From: Latilactobacillus graminis DSM 20719
GTDB taxonomy: Bacteria > Bacillota > Bacilli > Lactobacillales > Lactobacillaceae
Direction of reading: 5' to 3'
Assembly (NCBI RefSeq): GCF_001436415.1
Contig: NZ_AYZB01000035.1
Location: 237,206 to 301,205 of the forward strand
Length of the DNA stretch: 64,000 nt
Shown: one piece after another, positions 9,554 to 19,422 of the stretch
Layout: each line of letters opens with the position of its first letter
Numbering within the stretch: position 1 is the first letter of the stretch
The notes under the pieces: model-generated
Seen by the model: only the letters and a program-made list of their open reading frames with translations
Told to the model about the DNA's origin: nothing
Database searches by the model: none
Program-made: the position numbers and the translations under genes

Positions 9554-10693
9554 TTAATAACTATCCAATAAGAAGGCTTGAAAGACTTCGTTACCTAAGA
9601 ACTTACCGGTTTCAGTGAGTCGCAGCCAATCGCCATCTTGCTTGAGATATCCCTTAGCAATTTGATCAGCCACAGTTTCCCCATACACAGTTTGCAATGG
9701 ATAATTAAATTTATCCTGGAAGTGATCAATCGACACCCCCTGCATTGTCCGTAAACCAAGAAAGAGTTCTTCTTCCATCTGTTCCGTCAATGGTAAGACA
9801 TGCCGCTCAATCACTGGCACCTTATTAGCCTTGAGTGGCTCTATATATTGTTGAATGGGGCCGAAGTTATGATAACGATCTTTACCTAAGTAGCCATAAG
9901 CACCTGCCCCAAAGCCGAAGTATTTTTCATTTCGCCAATAGGTTAAATTGTGTGCCGATTGAAAACCCGGCTTTGCAAAATTACTAATCTCATATTGCTC
10001 TAAGCCAGCATTTTGAAAACTATCAATCGCAGCTTGATACATGTGAGCCTCGACATCTTGTGATGGTAAGTGTAATTTACCTTGGCGCATCAGGTTGTAA
10101 AAAATTGTTTTACGTTCCAAAATCAGTGAATAAGTTGAATAATGTGGTAAATCAAGTGCAATTGCTTTATGCAGACTATCCATAAAATCTGCTTCACTTT
10201 GTTGCGGTAACCGAAAAATTAAGTCGATACTAATATTTTCAAAACCAACTCGATGTGCATTATCAATCGCCTGATAAACGTCCGCACTTCGATGAATTCG
10301 ACCGATTTTCTTCAAAATTTGATCGTTAAATGACTGAACACCAATACTTAAACGATTAACGCCATTGTCCTTTAAAACCTGTAATTTCGCAGTGTCTTGC
10401 AAATCATTGGGATTAGCTTCAAACGTAAATTCACCACCATCATACGGTAAGTATTGATGTATGCCATTAATGAGGCGCTGCAACTGTGCTGGGGTTAACG
10501 TTGTGGGAGTCCCGCCACCGACATAAATCGTATCAATTTTTTCATCTGGATATTCAGCCATCACTAGTTGAAATTCATGGATCAACATTTCGACATAATC
10601 ATCGACAGGTTGGCCTTCAATGAAAACTTTATTGAAATCACAGTAGTAACAAATGTGCTCACAAAAAGGAATATGGATGTATGCGCCCGCCAT
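9554..10693 (-). CDS. hemW: Radical SAM heme chaperone HemW
   Basis: A 379-residue radical SAM protein. The 4Fe-4S motif is CEHICYYCDF (C-x3-C-x2-C, residues about 10-17), with the glycine-rich SAM motif (YVGGGTPT) after it and the HemW C-terminal domain. HemW-like proteins were once annotated as oxygen-independent coproporphyrinogen oxidase (HemN) but lack its extra N-terminal segment, as here; they bind heme and help load it into respiratory proteins. The start overlaps the ribF stop by one base (TAATG). In a fermentative lactobacillus without full heme synthesis the role would be with acquired heme, which is inference. Confidence 0.93.
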   Translation of the reverse strand: MAGAYIHIPFCEHICYYCDFNKVFIEGQPVDDYVEMLIHEFQLVMAEYPDEKIDTIYVGGGTPTTLTPAQLQRLINGIHQYLPYDGGEFTFEANPNDLQDTAKLQVLKDNGVNRLSIGVQSFNDQILKKIGRIHRSADVYQAIDNAHRVGFENISIDLIFRLPQQSEADFMDSLHKAIALDLPHYSTYSLILERKTIFYNLMRQGKLHLPSQDVEAHMYQAAIDSFQNAGLEQYEISNFAKPGFQSAHNLTYWRNEKYFGFGAGAYGYLGKDRYHNFGPIQQYIEPLKANKVPVIERHVLPLTEQMEEELFLGLRTMQGVSIDHFQDKFNYPLQTVYGETVADQIAKGYLKQDGDWLRLTETGKFLGNEVFQAFLLDSY

Positions 10694-11646
10694 TATTGTT
10701 GCCCCGCTAACTGTGCAAAGTAAGCCCGCGTGTTGGCTTCATCTTGGTGGAGTTGGGCAACTAACTCTTTTGCAGAATTAAACTTCACTTCACCACGTAA
10801 ATATTGATGCCAATCCACTTTAACGGATTCACCATAAATATCAGCATTAAAATCCAATAAATTAATCTCGACGGTCACCGGGTTATTGCGATGGAACGTA
10901 ACATTGCGTCCAATTGAGGCCATCCCTAGATACCATTGGCCCTGCACAAATAAGCGAACCGCATAAATCCCGATACCCGGCAATCGTTCTGGTTGTTGTG
11001 ACTCGATATTAGCAGTTGGAAACCCTAACTCTCGACCGCGTGCTTCACCATGCACCACTTCACCTGTCGTTTGGTACACATAGCCTAATAATTCGTTGGC
11101 TTCAGTGATTCGCCCAGCATCTAAATAATCGCGGATCAATGTCGAGCCGATTTTAGCACCATGGTAGTCATGTTCTGCGACCGTTACGATGTTAAAACGT
11201 CCCTGAGCATAATCTGTCAAAGTTGTCATATTCGCAACCGATTTTTTTCCATAAGTATAATCAAATCCTGCTACGACAGTCTCTGCATGCAAAGCGACTA
11301 AGTATTGATCAACAAATGTCTGTGGATCTAATTTTGCAAATGCCTCATTAAAGTGCACGATATACAACAAATCAACCCCTAGATCTGCCATCAATGTCTG
11401 TTTTCGGTCAATCGTCGATAAATAACGAAAAGTCGCTCGATCAGCATTACGATAAACAATCGCCGGGTGGATATCAAATGTCATCACAGCTAATGGCAGC
11501 TTTTTTTGCACTGCAATTTGTTTTGCTTGATGGATCACTGCTTGATGTCCACGGTGCACCCCATCAAAAAAGCCAAGTGCTAAAACCACTTGATCAGTGG
11601 GGACTTGGTCTTGAGAATAAGGATGGTTTAATTCAATAACTCGCAT
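10693..11646 (-). CDS. ribF: Bifunctional riboflavin kinase / FAD synthetase
   Basis: A 317-residue cytosolic enzyme making FMN and then FAD from riboflavin. The N-terminal nucleotidyltransferase domain has ALGFFDGVHRGH and the later ISSTL-like GSTLIRDYL; the C-terminal flavokinase domain has GRELGFPTANIE. The frame is open to a GTG at 11655, but that codon overlaps the SD (AGGTGA), so the start is the ATG at 11646. It lies 18 bp after truB, a pairing conserved in Firmicutes. Confidence 0.95.
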   Translation of the reverse strand: MRVIELNHPYSQDQVPTDQVVLALGFFDGVHRGHQAVIHQAKQIAVQKKLPLAVMTFDIHPAIVYRNADRATFRYLSTIDRKQTLMADLGVDLLYIVHFNEAFAKLDPQTFVDQYLVALHAETVVAGFDYTYGKKSVANMTTLTDYAQGRFNIVTVAEHDYHGAKIGSTLIRDYLDAGRITEANELLGYVYQTTGEVVHGEARGRELGFPTANIESQQPERLPGIGIYAVRLFVQGQWYLGMASIGRNVTFHRNNPVTVEINLLDFNADIYGESVKVDWHQYLRGEVKFNSAKELVAQLHQDEANTRAYFAQLAGQQ

Positions 11647-11664
11647 AATTTTCACCTAGTTTTT

Positions 11665-12582
11665 TTAATGAGTCCCTTGATTTTGTAAATACATTTTATA
11701 CGGCCGATAGAAATGTCGCGCCGCATTTTCGACTTGATACAATGCTTTGATGTGCCCTTGATAGGTCAACGCTACAATTTCATCAGTTTGTTCTGGTAAG
11801 GTTAAGAAGACACCGTTCAAAACTTTTGCCCATTGCTCGTCATCTAAAGCAACTTTCTGGTAAGCTTCAAACACATGATCAATTGGCAATAATACATCTG
11901 CGAGTTCACCGGCTGCCGCTTTTTGTGCCAATTGTTCTAGCGTAATGCAATTGCCAATTTGAATGCCACCACTTTTTAGACGTGTTAAATCAGACATTAC
12001 CGCTGGTAAGCCAAGTTTACGGCCAAAATCAACGGCTAGTGTTCGAATATATGTGCCTTTCGAACAGCCTACAATAAAGCGAAATGTTTGCCGACCGGTT
12101 TCGGCGTCAAATTGTGGTTCACCATCTAGATCAAATTGTGTAATCGTAATTGAGCGTTGTGGTCGTTCAACCGGATCCCCAGCGCGCGCATAGTCGTACA
12201 AGCGCCGACCATTAACTTTCACTGCCGAAAACATTGGTGGAATCTGAATCGAATCGCCAAGGAAACTAGCAAGGGTCGCTTTGATTTTCTCAGTAGAAAA
12301 AGGTTCTTTCAACTGTATCGCATCAACAATTTCACCATCTAAGTCTTCAGTGGTGGTCGATAGTCCCAGTGTGATTTCACCCGTGTAGATTTTCCCAGAT
12401 TGTACTAGCTGATCAACCACTTTGGTTGCCTGCCCAATACAAATTGGTAAAACGCCATCAACATTGGGGTCCAATGTTCCAGAATGACCGACTTTCTTCA
12501 TGTGTAAAATGCGGCGTACTTTGAAAACACAATCGCTACTGGTCATGCCGCGTTCTTTATATAAGGGTACAATGCCGTCCAT
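11665..12582 (-). CDS. truB: tRNA pseudouridine(55) synthase TruB
   Basis: A 305-residue enzyme that converts U55 in the T loop of tRNAs to pseudouridine. The N-terminal GIVPLYKERGMTSSDCV and HSGTLDPNVDGVLPICIG (catalytic aspartate in the GTLDP motif) and the later KGTYIRTLAVDFG motif are characteristic. First gene of truB-ribF-hemW, with its own promoter downstream of the rbfA terminator. Confidence 0.97.
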   Translation of the reverse strand: MDGIVPLYKERGMTSSDCVFKVRRILHMKKVGHSGTLDPNVDGVLPICIGQATKVVDQLVQSGKIYTGEITLGLSTTTEDLDGEIVDAIQLKEPFSTEKIKATLASFLGDSIQIPPMFSAVKVNGRRLYDYARAGDPVERPQRSITITQFDLDGEPQFDAETGRQTFRFIVGCSKGTYIRTLAVDFGRKLGLPAVMSDLTRLKSGGIQIGNCITLEQLAQKAAAGELADVLLPIDHVFEAYQKVALDDEQWAKVLNGVFLTLPEQTDEIVALTYQGHIKALYQVENAARHFYRPYKMYLQNQGTH

Positions 12583-12612
12583 AAATAATCTCCTTTAGTC
12601 ATTAACCATACC

Positions 12613-12621
12613 ATTATAGCA
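12613..12621 (-). promoter_or_regulatory. Extended -10 promoter upstream of truB
   Basis: The minus strand reads TGCTATAAT, an extended -10, 31 nt before the truB ATG. A second TGGTATAAT lies about 60 nt further upstream. No strong -35 is seen for either. Confidence 0.5.
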
Positions 12622-12751
12622 CAGAGTACTGATTCGAACGGGTTGGCTTTGCGGATTAATTTAAAATTGAAAATTATACCATTGTTTAGCATAACTTCTA
12701 GTTGGTAATTAACCGAAAAAAAACAGTCCAAAAAGCACGTTTTGCCCAAAT

Positions 12752-12784
12752 AAAAAGAACCCCGCTTTCGCGGGATTCTTTTTT
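12752..12784 (-). terminator. Terminator after rbfA
   Basis: A GC-rich hairpin (CCCGC TTTC GCGGG) with extended A/T flanks lies directly downstream of the rbfA stop. It ends the rimP-to-rbfA operon. Confidence 0.9.
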
Positions 12785-12794
12785 CAGCTACAAC

Positions 12795-13151
12795 TTAACG
12801 TTGCGCTTCATCTGCGTGTAACTTACGTAAAAGCTCATCGATATGTTCACCATATCGGACTGAACCATCCTGTTCAAAAGTAATTTCTGGAATCTTATAC
12901 AACTTAATCCGTTGACCAAGTTCACTCCGAATTAAACCTTTGGCCTTATCCAGACCAGCCTGTGTCTTTTCAGCATCACTGGCTAAACCGGATAAAATAC
13001 TGTAATAAACCTTTACATGCTGTAAGTCACCACTAAGATTAATATCTGTAATTGTAACCCCTTCGACACGCGGATCACGCACTCTTTTTAATAAAATATC
13101 ATTTATTTCACGTTGAATTTCTTGCTCAACGCGACCAACACGATGTTTCAT
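12795..13151 (-). CDS. rbfA: Ribosome-binding factor A
   Basis: A 118-residue KH-fold protein needed for late 30S maturation. The N-terminus [16 protein letters not shown] and [12 protein letters not shown] are family hallmarks. It starts 22 bp after infB and ends the nusA-infB operon just before a strong terminator. Confidence 0.96.
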   Translation of the reverse strand: MKHRVGRVEQEIQREINDILLKRVRDPRVEGVTITDINLSGDLQHVKVYYSILSGLASDAEKTQAGLDKAKGLIRSELGQRIKLYKIPEITFEQDGSVRYGEHIDELLRKLHADEAQR

Positions 13152-13173
13152 TGCTTGTCCTCCTGTAAATTAA

Positions 13174-15957
13174 TTATTTAACAGGTACTTCTTCCATCAC
13201 GTAGGCTTCAATTTGATCATCAATCTTAATGTCGTTGTAATCTTCGATTGTCACACCACATTCAAAGCCAGTTTTGACTTCTTTAACGTCATCTTTGAAA
13301 CGTTTCAAGCTTGAAAGTTTACCTTCATAAATCACGATACTGTCGCGAATTAAGCGGACGCCACTATCACGTTGGATAACACCAGTGTCGACGATACACC
13401 CAGCAATTGTCCCAATCTTAGAAACATTGTATATTTCACGAACAGTTAATTGACCAATTACTTTTTCTTCATAGACGGGTTCTAGCATCCCCTTCATCGC
13501 GGCTTCGATTTCTTCAATTGCCTTGTAGATAATTCGATGTAATCGGATATCGACTTGTTCAGCATCAGCTTGAATCTTAGCTTGTGGTGTTGGACGTACG
13601 TTGAATCCAATGATGATAGCGTTACTTGCTGCAGCCAAGGTAACATCACTTTCGTTAATTGCGCCGACGGCTTCATGAATAATATTCACGCGGACCCCTT
13701 CAACCTCAATCTTCCGTAAACTACCAGCCAAGGCTTCTGATGAACCTTGCACGTCAGCTTTGATGATGACATCAACTTCTTTTAGTTCGCCTTGTTTCAT
13801 TGTTTCGAATAAGTTATCTAATGTAACTGGGTTAGCACGGCTTCGTTCCTTCAATAAGGCCCGTTTAGCGCGTTCTTCCCCCGCAGCCCGTGCTGTCTTT
13901 TCATCTTCAAAGACAACAAAACGATCAGCTGCTTGTGGAACATCATTTAAACCAGTAATTTCAACTGGTTCGGATGGGAAGACTTCTTTCACCCGACGTC
14001 CGCGATCATTAGTCATGACCCGGACCCGACCAAAGGTATTCCCAACTACAATTGGATCTCCAATCTTCAAAGTCCCTTGTTGAACTAAGAGTGAGGCAAC
14101 CGGTCCTTTACCCTTATCAAGGCGGGCTTCAATAACTGTCCCAACCGCTTTTTGATCTGGATTAGCTTTCAATTCAAGCACATCAGCTTCAAGCAATACC
14201 ATTTCAAGCAATTCATCGATGTTTTCGCCCGTCTTCGCGGAGATCTTAACAAAGATTGTGTCACCACCCCAGTCTTCAGGAACAAGGCCATAGCCCATTA
14301 ATTGCTCCATAACATGATCGGGGTTTGCGCCAGGTTTATCAATCTTATTTACCGCAACGATGATTGGGGCTTTAGCAGCCTTTGCATGATTGATGGCTTC
14401 GATTGTTTGTGGCATGACACCATCATCGGCAGCAACCACTAAGATGATGATATCAGTAATATCTGCCCCACGCGCCCGCATGTTACTGAAGGCCGCATGT
14501 CCCGGTGTATCCAAGAAGGTAATCAAACGATCATTTAACTTCGTTTGGTAAGCACCAATATGCTGCGTAATCCCGCCGGCTTCACCGTCAGTCACATGAC
14601 TGTGCCGTAAGTTATCCAATAAGGTGGTCTTACCATGATCAACATGCCCCATGATTGTAACAACTGGTGGTCGACTAACAAGGTTAGCATCACTCTTGGC
14701 TTCTGTTTCAAAAACTGAATCAATATCAGCAATATCAACTTCTACTTTTTGTTCTGCTTCAATCCCATAATCTGTAGCTAATAATTCGATTGTATCTTTA
14801 TCAAGTGACTGATTCATATTAACCATAATCCCTAACATGAATAACTTCTTGATGATTTCAGCTGGTTCACGGTGAATCTTCTTAGCGATGTCAGCCACGT
14901 TCATACCTTCAGAGAAAACTAAAACTTCTGGTAATGGTCGTTCCTTACGTTGTGGCATTTCCTTCTTAGCTGCATTTTGTTCAGCTAATTGTTGTTTACG
15001 GGTCTTCTTACGCTTTTTATTGAAACGTTGACGATTGTTCCCATAGCTGTTATAGCCACCGCCACGTTTCTTATCTGGACCAAAGTTCTTTGGCTTACTT
15101 GCTGCTGTATTGTTTGATGCTGGTTTAGCAGCACTAACCGTATTAGCTTGCATTTTTTGTTGCATTTCTTGTGCCGAAACTGGCCGGCTTGGGTTGGAAT
15201 TGTTGTTGGGACGGCTGTTTGTATTATTTACTGGACGGCCGTTATTGCTACTGTTAGCTGGCCGATTATTCGTCGTTGTTGGGCGTGCACCGGCTGGCTT
15301 ATTGCCAGTTGGACGACTATTATTACCAGTTGGGCGCGGACGATTACTTTGTTGACGGCGTTTCTTTTCGTCGGCTTCACGTTGTTCGCGCTGTTGTTGA
15401 ATGCGTTCTTGTGTTTTTTGCCGCCGTGCATTAGCTTGTGAGATTTGTTCTTGCAAGCTCAATGGTTGGTTTGACCCGGATGGACGCGCATTGCTGTTTG
15501 GCCGGTTCGCCGCATTGTTGTTTGGGCGACCATTATTTGGACGACTATTATTAGGACGCGCATTGTTGTTATTCGGACGACCGTTGGTATTATTACGGCT
15601 TTGCCCATTTGCTGCTTGGCCATTCCGGTTGCCTTGTGGGCGTTGATTGTTTGCATGTGGTGCTGGTTTACTGCTGGCTTCTGGGCGACGACGGATCGCC
15701 GCTTTATTAATCTTAATCTTGCCGTTGTCAGTTTTTTCACTCGACTTAGGGGCCGATGTTGTTGCGGCTGGTTTGCTCTCAACTGTAGCTGGCTTGGCTT
15801 CTTTGTGGAGACTAGCTCTTAAAACCTTTTCTTGAGCATCATCAATCGTTGCCATGTGATTTTTTAAATCATAGCCTTTTTTACCAGCAACTTCTAAAAG
15901 ATCCTTGCTGGCAACATTAATTTCTTTTGCTAATTCATAGATACGTTTTTTACCCAT
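13174..15957 (-). CDS. infB: Translation initiation factor IF-2
   Basis: A 927-residue GTPase that places initiator tRNA on the ribosome. It begins with an IF2N domain ([15 protein letters not shown], about 1-50). A long low-complexity linker (about 88-325) made of N, R, P, S and Q with short repeated units such as RPNN follows. A second IF2N-like domain comes at about 345-400. The G domain has GHVDHGKTT (about 436-444), DTPGHAAF and NKIDKPG, followed by domains II-IV. The core is ordinary; the linker explains the length and the many spurious antisense frames opposite it. Confidence 0.98.
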   Translation of the reverse strand: MGKKRIYELAKEINVASKDLLEVAGKKGYDLKNHMATIDDAQEKVLRASLHKEAKPATVESKPAATTSAPKSSEKTDNGKIKINKAAIRRRPEASSKPAPHANNQRPQGNRNGQAANGQSRNNTNGRPNNNNARPNNSRPNNGRPNNNAANRPNSNARPSGSNQPLSLQEQISQANARRQKTQERIQQQREQREADEKKRRQQSNRPRPTGNNSRPTGNKPAGARPTTTNNRPANSSNNGRPVNNTNSRPNNNSNPSRPVSAQEMQQKMQANTVSAAKPASNNTAASKPKNFGPDKKRGGGYNSYGNNRQRFNKKRKKTRKQQLAEQNAAKKEMPQRKERPLPEVLVFSEGMNVADIAKKIHREPAEIIKKLFMLGIMVNMNQSLDKDTIELLATDYGIEAEQKVEVDIADIDSVFETEAKSDANLVSRPPVVTIMGHVDHGKTTLLDNLRHSHVTDGEAGGITQHIGAYQTKLNDRLITFLDTPGHAAFSNMRARGADITDIIILVVAADDGVMPQTIEAINHAKAAKAPIIVAVNKIDKPGANPDHVMEQLMGYGLVPEDWGGDTIFVKISAKTGENIDELLEMVLLEADVLELKANPDQKAVGTVIEARLDKGKGPVASLLVQQGTLKIGDPIVVGNTFGRVRVMTNDRGRRVKEVFPSEPVEITGLNDVPQAADRFVVFEDEKTARAAGEERAKRALLKERSRANPVTLDNLFETMKQGELKEVDVIIKADVQGSSEALAGSLRKIEVEGVRVNIIHEAVGAINESDVTLAAASNAIIIGFNVRPTPQAKIQADAEQVDIRLHRIIYKAIEEIEAAMKGMLEPVYEEKVIGQLTVREIYNVSKIGTIAGCIVDTGVIQRDSGVRLIRDSIVIYEGKLSSLKRFKDDVKEVKTGFECGVTIEDYNDIKIDDQIEAYVMEEVPVK

Positions 15958-15974
15958 ATCTTCACGCTCCTTTA

Positions 15975-16280
15975 TTATCCCAGTAGCGTTATCATCTTTT
16001 TGGCAAACCCGGCATCAACAACCGCGATCGTAGCTCTATGTAATCCAATTGCTTGGGTTAACTGGGCTGCGGTGTACGCTTTGGTTGCCGGGATTTCGTA
16101 GAACTGACTCTTATCAGTCAATTTCTTCTGTGTTAGTTGGCTAATGTCTTGGCCGATAAAAACCAGTTTCGCTTTTTGCTGCTGAATGGCTTTTAAGACC
16201 TGCTCTTCACCACTAACCAGTTGCCTTGCTCTCATACAAATGCCTAAGAGTTGTAATAAACGGTCTGGTTGTTCACTCAT
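15975..16280 (-). CDS. ylxQ: YlxQ, L7Ae-family ribosomal/RNA-binding protein
   Basis: A 101-residue protein of the L7Ae/L30e/Gadd45 fold, always placed between ylxR and infB in Firmicutes. The segment [16 protein letters not shown] matches the RNA-binding core that recognises kink-turns. Overlaps the ylxR stop by 4 bp. Exact function in lactobacilli is not settled; sometimes named rplGA. Confidence 0.9.
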   Translation of the reverse strand: MSEQPDRLLQLLGICMRARQLVSGEEQVLKAIQQQKAKLVFIGQDISQLTQKKLTDKSQFYEIPATKAYTAAQLTQAIGLHRATIAVVDAGFAKKMITLLG

Positions 16281-16576
16281 TTTCGTACTCCAAATAATTC
16301 TTGACGGGCTTTTTGATGATCGACATATTCAAACAGTTCTGTGTAAAAATCAGCAGAAACCTCAATGCCAAACGTTTTTTCTAAAATTTGCTTGCTCTGA
16401 GCACGCTTGATGGCGTCAGGTTCTAGTGAAACATAGGCCCCGCGCCCCGACTTCTTACCAGTAGGATCAATACTGATTTCACCAGCAGCAGTCTTCACAA
16501 TTCGCACCATTTCTTTTTTAGGCTTCATTTCTTGCGAAATAACGTCTTTTCTCATTGGTACTTTTCTTTGCTTCAT
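16277..16576 (-). CDS. ylxR: YlxR/RnpM RNA-binding protein
   Basis: A 99-residue DUF448 protein with the family motifs KVPMRKDVISQ and SGRGAYVSLEPDAIKRAQ. Work in Bacillus links this family to RNase P (RnpM). Three in-frame starts exist: GTG 16585, ATG 16579 and ATG 16576. The last is chosen because the SD GAGGTG overlaps the GTG and is best spaced from the second ATG; 16579 is nearly as good. Between nusA and ylxQ in the usual order. Confidence 0.9.
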   Translation of the reverse strand: MKQRKVPMRKDVISQEMKPKKEMVRIVKTAAGEISIDPTGKKSGRGAYVSLEPDAIKRAQSKQILEKTFGIEVSADFYTELFEYVDHQKARQELFGVRK

Positions 16577-16590
16577 CATGAACACCTCAC

Positions 16591-17763
16591 TTATTCTTGT
16601 GGTTGTTCTTCAGAATCAACAGCAGAATCCGTTGCTTGGTCTTGGAAGCCTTCAACAGCCTCTGTTGTTTCTTCTTCAAAACCTTCAACGACTGCGCCAT
16701 CATCTTCTGTGTCGTCTTCATCAACGAATTCAACTTCTGATTCAGGTTTAATATCAATCTTGTAGCCGGTTAATTTCGCAGCTAACCGGGCATTTTGACC
16801 TTTCTTACCGATTGCCAGTGACAATTGATAATCAGGGACGATAACGGTACATGTATGTTCGTTATCACCATTGAATTGAACAGCAATAACTTCGGCTGGA
16901 TTCAAGGCATTGGCGATGTAATCGGAAGGATCTTCTTCCCACTTCACAATGTCCATATTTTCACCGTGTAATTCATTAACAACTAATTGAACTCGTTGCC
17001 CCTTAGGTCCAACACAAGTTCCAACAGGGTCGACATTCGGATCCGTTGAACGAACAGCCATCTTCGTCCGATCGCCAGCTTCACGAGCGATTGAAACAAT
17101 CTCAACTGTACCATCATAGATTTCTGGGACTTCTTGTTCAAATAGTCGTTTTACTAAGTCAGGATGGGTCCGGCTGACAAAAACTTGTGGGCCTTTGGTT
17201 GTATTTTCAACCTTTGACACATAAACTTTAATCCGATCATGTGCTTGGTATTCCTCGTTGGGAATTTGATCTTGCTTGCTTAAAACTGCTTCGATCTTCC
17301 CTAAGTTAACATAGATAAATTTATTATCGCGACGTTCAACAATTCCTTGCATAATTTCGTTTTCATATTGGCTGTATTCATCATAAATAATACTTCTTTC
17401 AGCCTCACGAACCCGTTGCATAATGACTTGTTTCGCCGTTTGCGCAGCAATTCGTCCGAAATCTTTAGGCGTCACTTCAAACCGGATCTTATCGCCCACT
17501 TCGTATGCCTTATTAATTTCTAGAGCATCTTGGTAGCTCACTTCAAGCCGTGAATCAAATACTTCGTCAGTCACTTCTTTGACCGCATAGACATGAATAT
17601 TGCCCTTCTTTTGGTCGAATTCAACTTCCACGTTTTGAGCCTGACCATAATTACGTTTATACGCCGAAACAAGTGCTGCTTCGAGGGCTTCGATGACAAT
17701 CTCTTTTTTAACGCCTTTTTCTTGTTCTAGCGCATCAAGTGCACCTAACATTTCCTTGCTCAT
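16591..17763 (-). CDS. nusA: Transcription termination/antitermination factor NusA
   Basis: A 390-residue RNA polymerase-associated protein: NusA N-terminal domain (EMLGALDALEQEKG...), S1 domain, and two KH domains (DPVGTCVGPKGQRV and LAIGKKGQNARLAAKLTGYKID). After the KH domains comes an acidic tail rich in E, D, V and T (about 345-390), instead of the acidic repeats seen in enterobacteria. Second gene of the operon, 18 bp after rimP. Confidence 0.97.
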   Translation of the reverse strand: MSKEMLGALDALEQEKGVKKEIVIEALEAALVSAYKRNYGQAQNVEVEFDQKKGNIHVYAVKEVTDEVFDSRLEVSYQDALEINKAYEVGDKIRFEVTPKDFGRIAAQTAKQVIMQRVREAERSIIYDEYSQYENEIMQGIVERRDNKFIYVNLGKIEAVLSKQDQIPNEEYQAHDRIKVYVSKVENTTKGPQVFVSRTHPDLVKRLFEQEVPEIYDGTVEIVSIAREAGDRTKMAVRSTDPNVDPVGTCVGPKGQRVQLVVNELHGENMDIVKWEEDPSDYIANALNPAEVIAVQFNGDNEHTCTVIVPDYQLSLAIGKKGQNARLAAKLTGYKIDIKPESEVEFVDEDDTEDDGAVVEGFEEETTEAVEGFQDQATDSAVDSEEQPQE

Positions 17764-17781
17764 GTAACTAGCCTACCTTTA

Positions 17782-18255
17782 CTAAAATTCAATTGCTAAG
17801 CGAGCTTTGGCAATTTCCTTACGATTAAACGTTATTTCTTTTTGGCGCGTTTTAATTTTAATGACTAACGTTAAGGTATCATCATCAAGGCCTTTTAATG
17901 TGCCTTGATAAATTTTCTCGCCATCAATAGCTTGGTATAGCGAGATATGAATGTATTTACCAAGCGCATTTTGAAAATCAGCGGTCTTCTTTAAAGGTCG
18001 CTCGGCGCCTGGTGATGAAACATCTAAGAAATAAGCCTGCGGAATTGGATCCGGGTCGATTGAATCCAGTTTCTCACTTAACGCATCGTTAACTAAGGCA
18101 CAATCTTCAAGGTCAATACCATTTGGTTTATCAATGAAGACCCGCAGATACCAACTGCTGCCTTCTTTAACAAATTCAATGTCCACCAATTCAAAATGGT
18201 GTTGATCAAGAATCGGCACGATCAGATCGTGAACTGTTTCCACAACGGTACTCAA
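17782..18255 (-). CDS. rimP: Ribosome maturation factor RimP
   Basis: A 157-residue protein needed for 30S assembly. The core [20 protein letters not shown] and [15 protein letters not shown] are typical. The start is TTG at 18255, with GGAGGGAATCAT before it; no ATG is available before the first conserved segment. First gene of the rimP-nusA-ylxR-ylxQ-infB-rbfA operon. In Bacillus polC lies directly upstream; here a foreign-looking block intervenes. Confidence 0.95.
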   Translation of the reverse strand: MSTVVETVHDLIVPILDQHHFELVDIEFVKEGSSWYLRVFIDKPNGIDLEDCALVNDALSEKLDSIDPDPIPQAYFLDVSSPGAERPLKKTADFQNALGKYIHISLYQAIDGEKIYQGTLKGLDDDTLTLVIKIKTRQKEITFNRKEIAKARLAIEF

Positions 18256-18275
18256 ATGATTCCCTCCAATTCATT

Positions 18276-18303
18276 ATTATAATTCAGATTAGACGTGCTC
18301 CAA
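18276..18303 (-). promoter_or_regulatory. Promoter of rimP-nusA-infB operon
   Basis: On the minus strand TTGGAG, a 16-nt spacer and a perfect TATAAT precede rimP, immediately after the terminator of the dehydrogenase operon. Confidence 0.6.
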
Positions 18304-18331
18304 TAAAAAGAGTGAGCATTTCTGCTCACTC
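18304..18331 (-). terminator. Terminator of the AEC-dehydrogenase operon
   Basis: A perfect 9-bp stem (GAGTGAGCA/TGCTCACTC) with a 4-nt loop is followed on the minus strand by a T run. Confidence 0.88.
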
Positions 18332-18396
18332 ACTCTGAAGTATCTAAATACTAATAGTAATATACCATATTTTCCACATAAATACAAACAACCACT

Positions 18397-19407
18397 TTAA
18401 TCGGTCGTCGTTGCAACGCGATTTTGTGTCTTACCCGTCGTCAAGATTTCATGGAAGTTTTCAAAACTAATTTCGACCATGTTCTTGAGGGCTTCATCAG
18501 TGTTCGAACCAACGTGTGGTGTCAACAAGACGCGCGGGTATAAATCAATCAATTCTTGGGTTGTCGCATCTGGGACCGGTTGGTCTTCTGGGAATTGCTT
18601 GAAGAAGATTTCACCTTCAGCTGGTAACACGTCAGCGGCAAATGCACCTAATTGGTCAGCTTTCAAAGCGTCGATAATTGCTCGGTTATCTTGCAATTGG
18701 CCACGCGCAGTATTGACCAAAATAGCGTCGTTTTTCATCTTGGCGATAAAATCAGCATTGATGAATTGGTCATTTTCCCCTGCAAAGTACGGAATATGCA
18801 AACTGACAATATCACTTTGCGCCAGTAATTCGTCCAAGCTAACAAAATCAAGGACTTCTTTAGCCCGTTCTGATGGATATACATCATACCCCACCACTTT
18901 GGCGCCTAAACCTTTGTATAACTTTGCTTCGGTATAACCGATTTTACCAGTCCCAATAATCCCCACGGTACAATTACGAACTTCTTTACTGAACATGACT
19001 GGGCTCACCCGAAAATCATGGTGGGCAGTCCGGTTCGTTGTGTATGTTGTATGGCGCAATAACGACATCCCTAACGTCAAGGCCAATTCAGCAATCGCGT
19101 TTGGTGAGTAAGCTGGGACGCGAGCCACTTCCATGTTGTACTTACCTGCTGCAGCCAAATCGATATGCCCGTAACCGACCGTTCGGGTAAACACGTAACG
19201 AATGCCGTAGTCATTCAATTGCGCTAAGTTTTGGGCATCAGCGATACAATTGGCACGTAATAAGACTGCGTCATGGCCTTTAGCCGTTGCGATATTGTCG
19301 TGCGTCAGTAAGTCTTCAATTAACGTTAAATCATAATCGTAGTTGTTATATTTATTGAACGTCGCCACTTCGTTGGGACGCACGCCGTAACAAGCAATTT
19401 TAAACAT
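18397..19407 (-). CDS. D-2-hydroxyacid dehydrogenase (D-LDH family)
   Basis: A 336-residue NAD-dependent enzyme of the D-lactate/D-hydroxyisocaproate dehydrogenase family, reducing 2-oxo acids to D-2-hydroxy acids in the cytosol. The nucleotide-binding glycines lie at 152-157 (GTGKIG). The catalytic set is visible: R235 in NTARGQL, E264, and H298 in TPHVGSN. It lies 15 bp after an AEC transporter in a two-gene operon, which suggests that the product or substrate crosses the membrane through that carrier. Whether it acts on pyruvate, a branched-chain oxo acid or another substrate cannot be decided from sequence; a main D-LDH role is not assumed. Confidence 0.88.
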   Translation of the reverse strand: MFKIACYGVRPNEVATFNKYNNYDYDLTLIEDLLTHDNIATAKGHDAVLLRANCIADAQNLAQLNDYGIRYVFTRTVGYGHIDLAAAGKYNMEVARVPAYSPNAIAELALTLGMSLLRHTTYTTNRTAHHDFRVSPVMFSKEVRNCTVGIIGTGKIGYTEAKLYKGLGAKVVGYDVYPSERAKEVLDFVSLDELLAQSDIVSLHIPYFAGENDQFINADFIAKMKNDAILVNTARGQLQDNRAIIDALKADQLGAFAADVLPAEGEIFFKQFPEDQPVPDATTQELIDLYPRVLLTPHVGSNTDEALKNMVEISFENFHEILTTGKTQNRVATTTD

Positions 19408-19422
19408 TTAATTTCCCTCTTC

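Noticed and set aside
12543..12749. 68-codon minus-strand frame overlapping the truB start
   Set aside because: Overlaps the truB promoter region and coding start in another frame; no SD or similarity.
15110..15822. Several plus- and minus-strand frames opposite or within the infB linker
   Set aside because: They are shadows of the repetitive N/R/P-rich linker codons; none has an SD.
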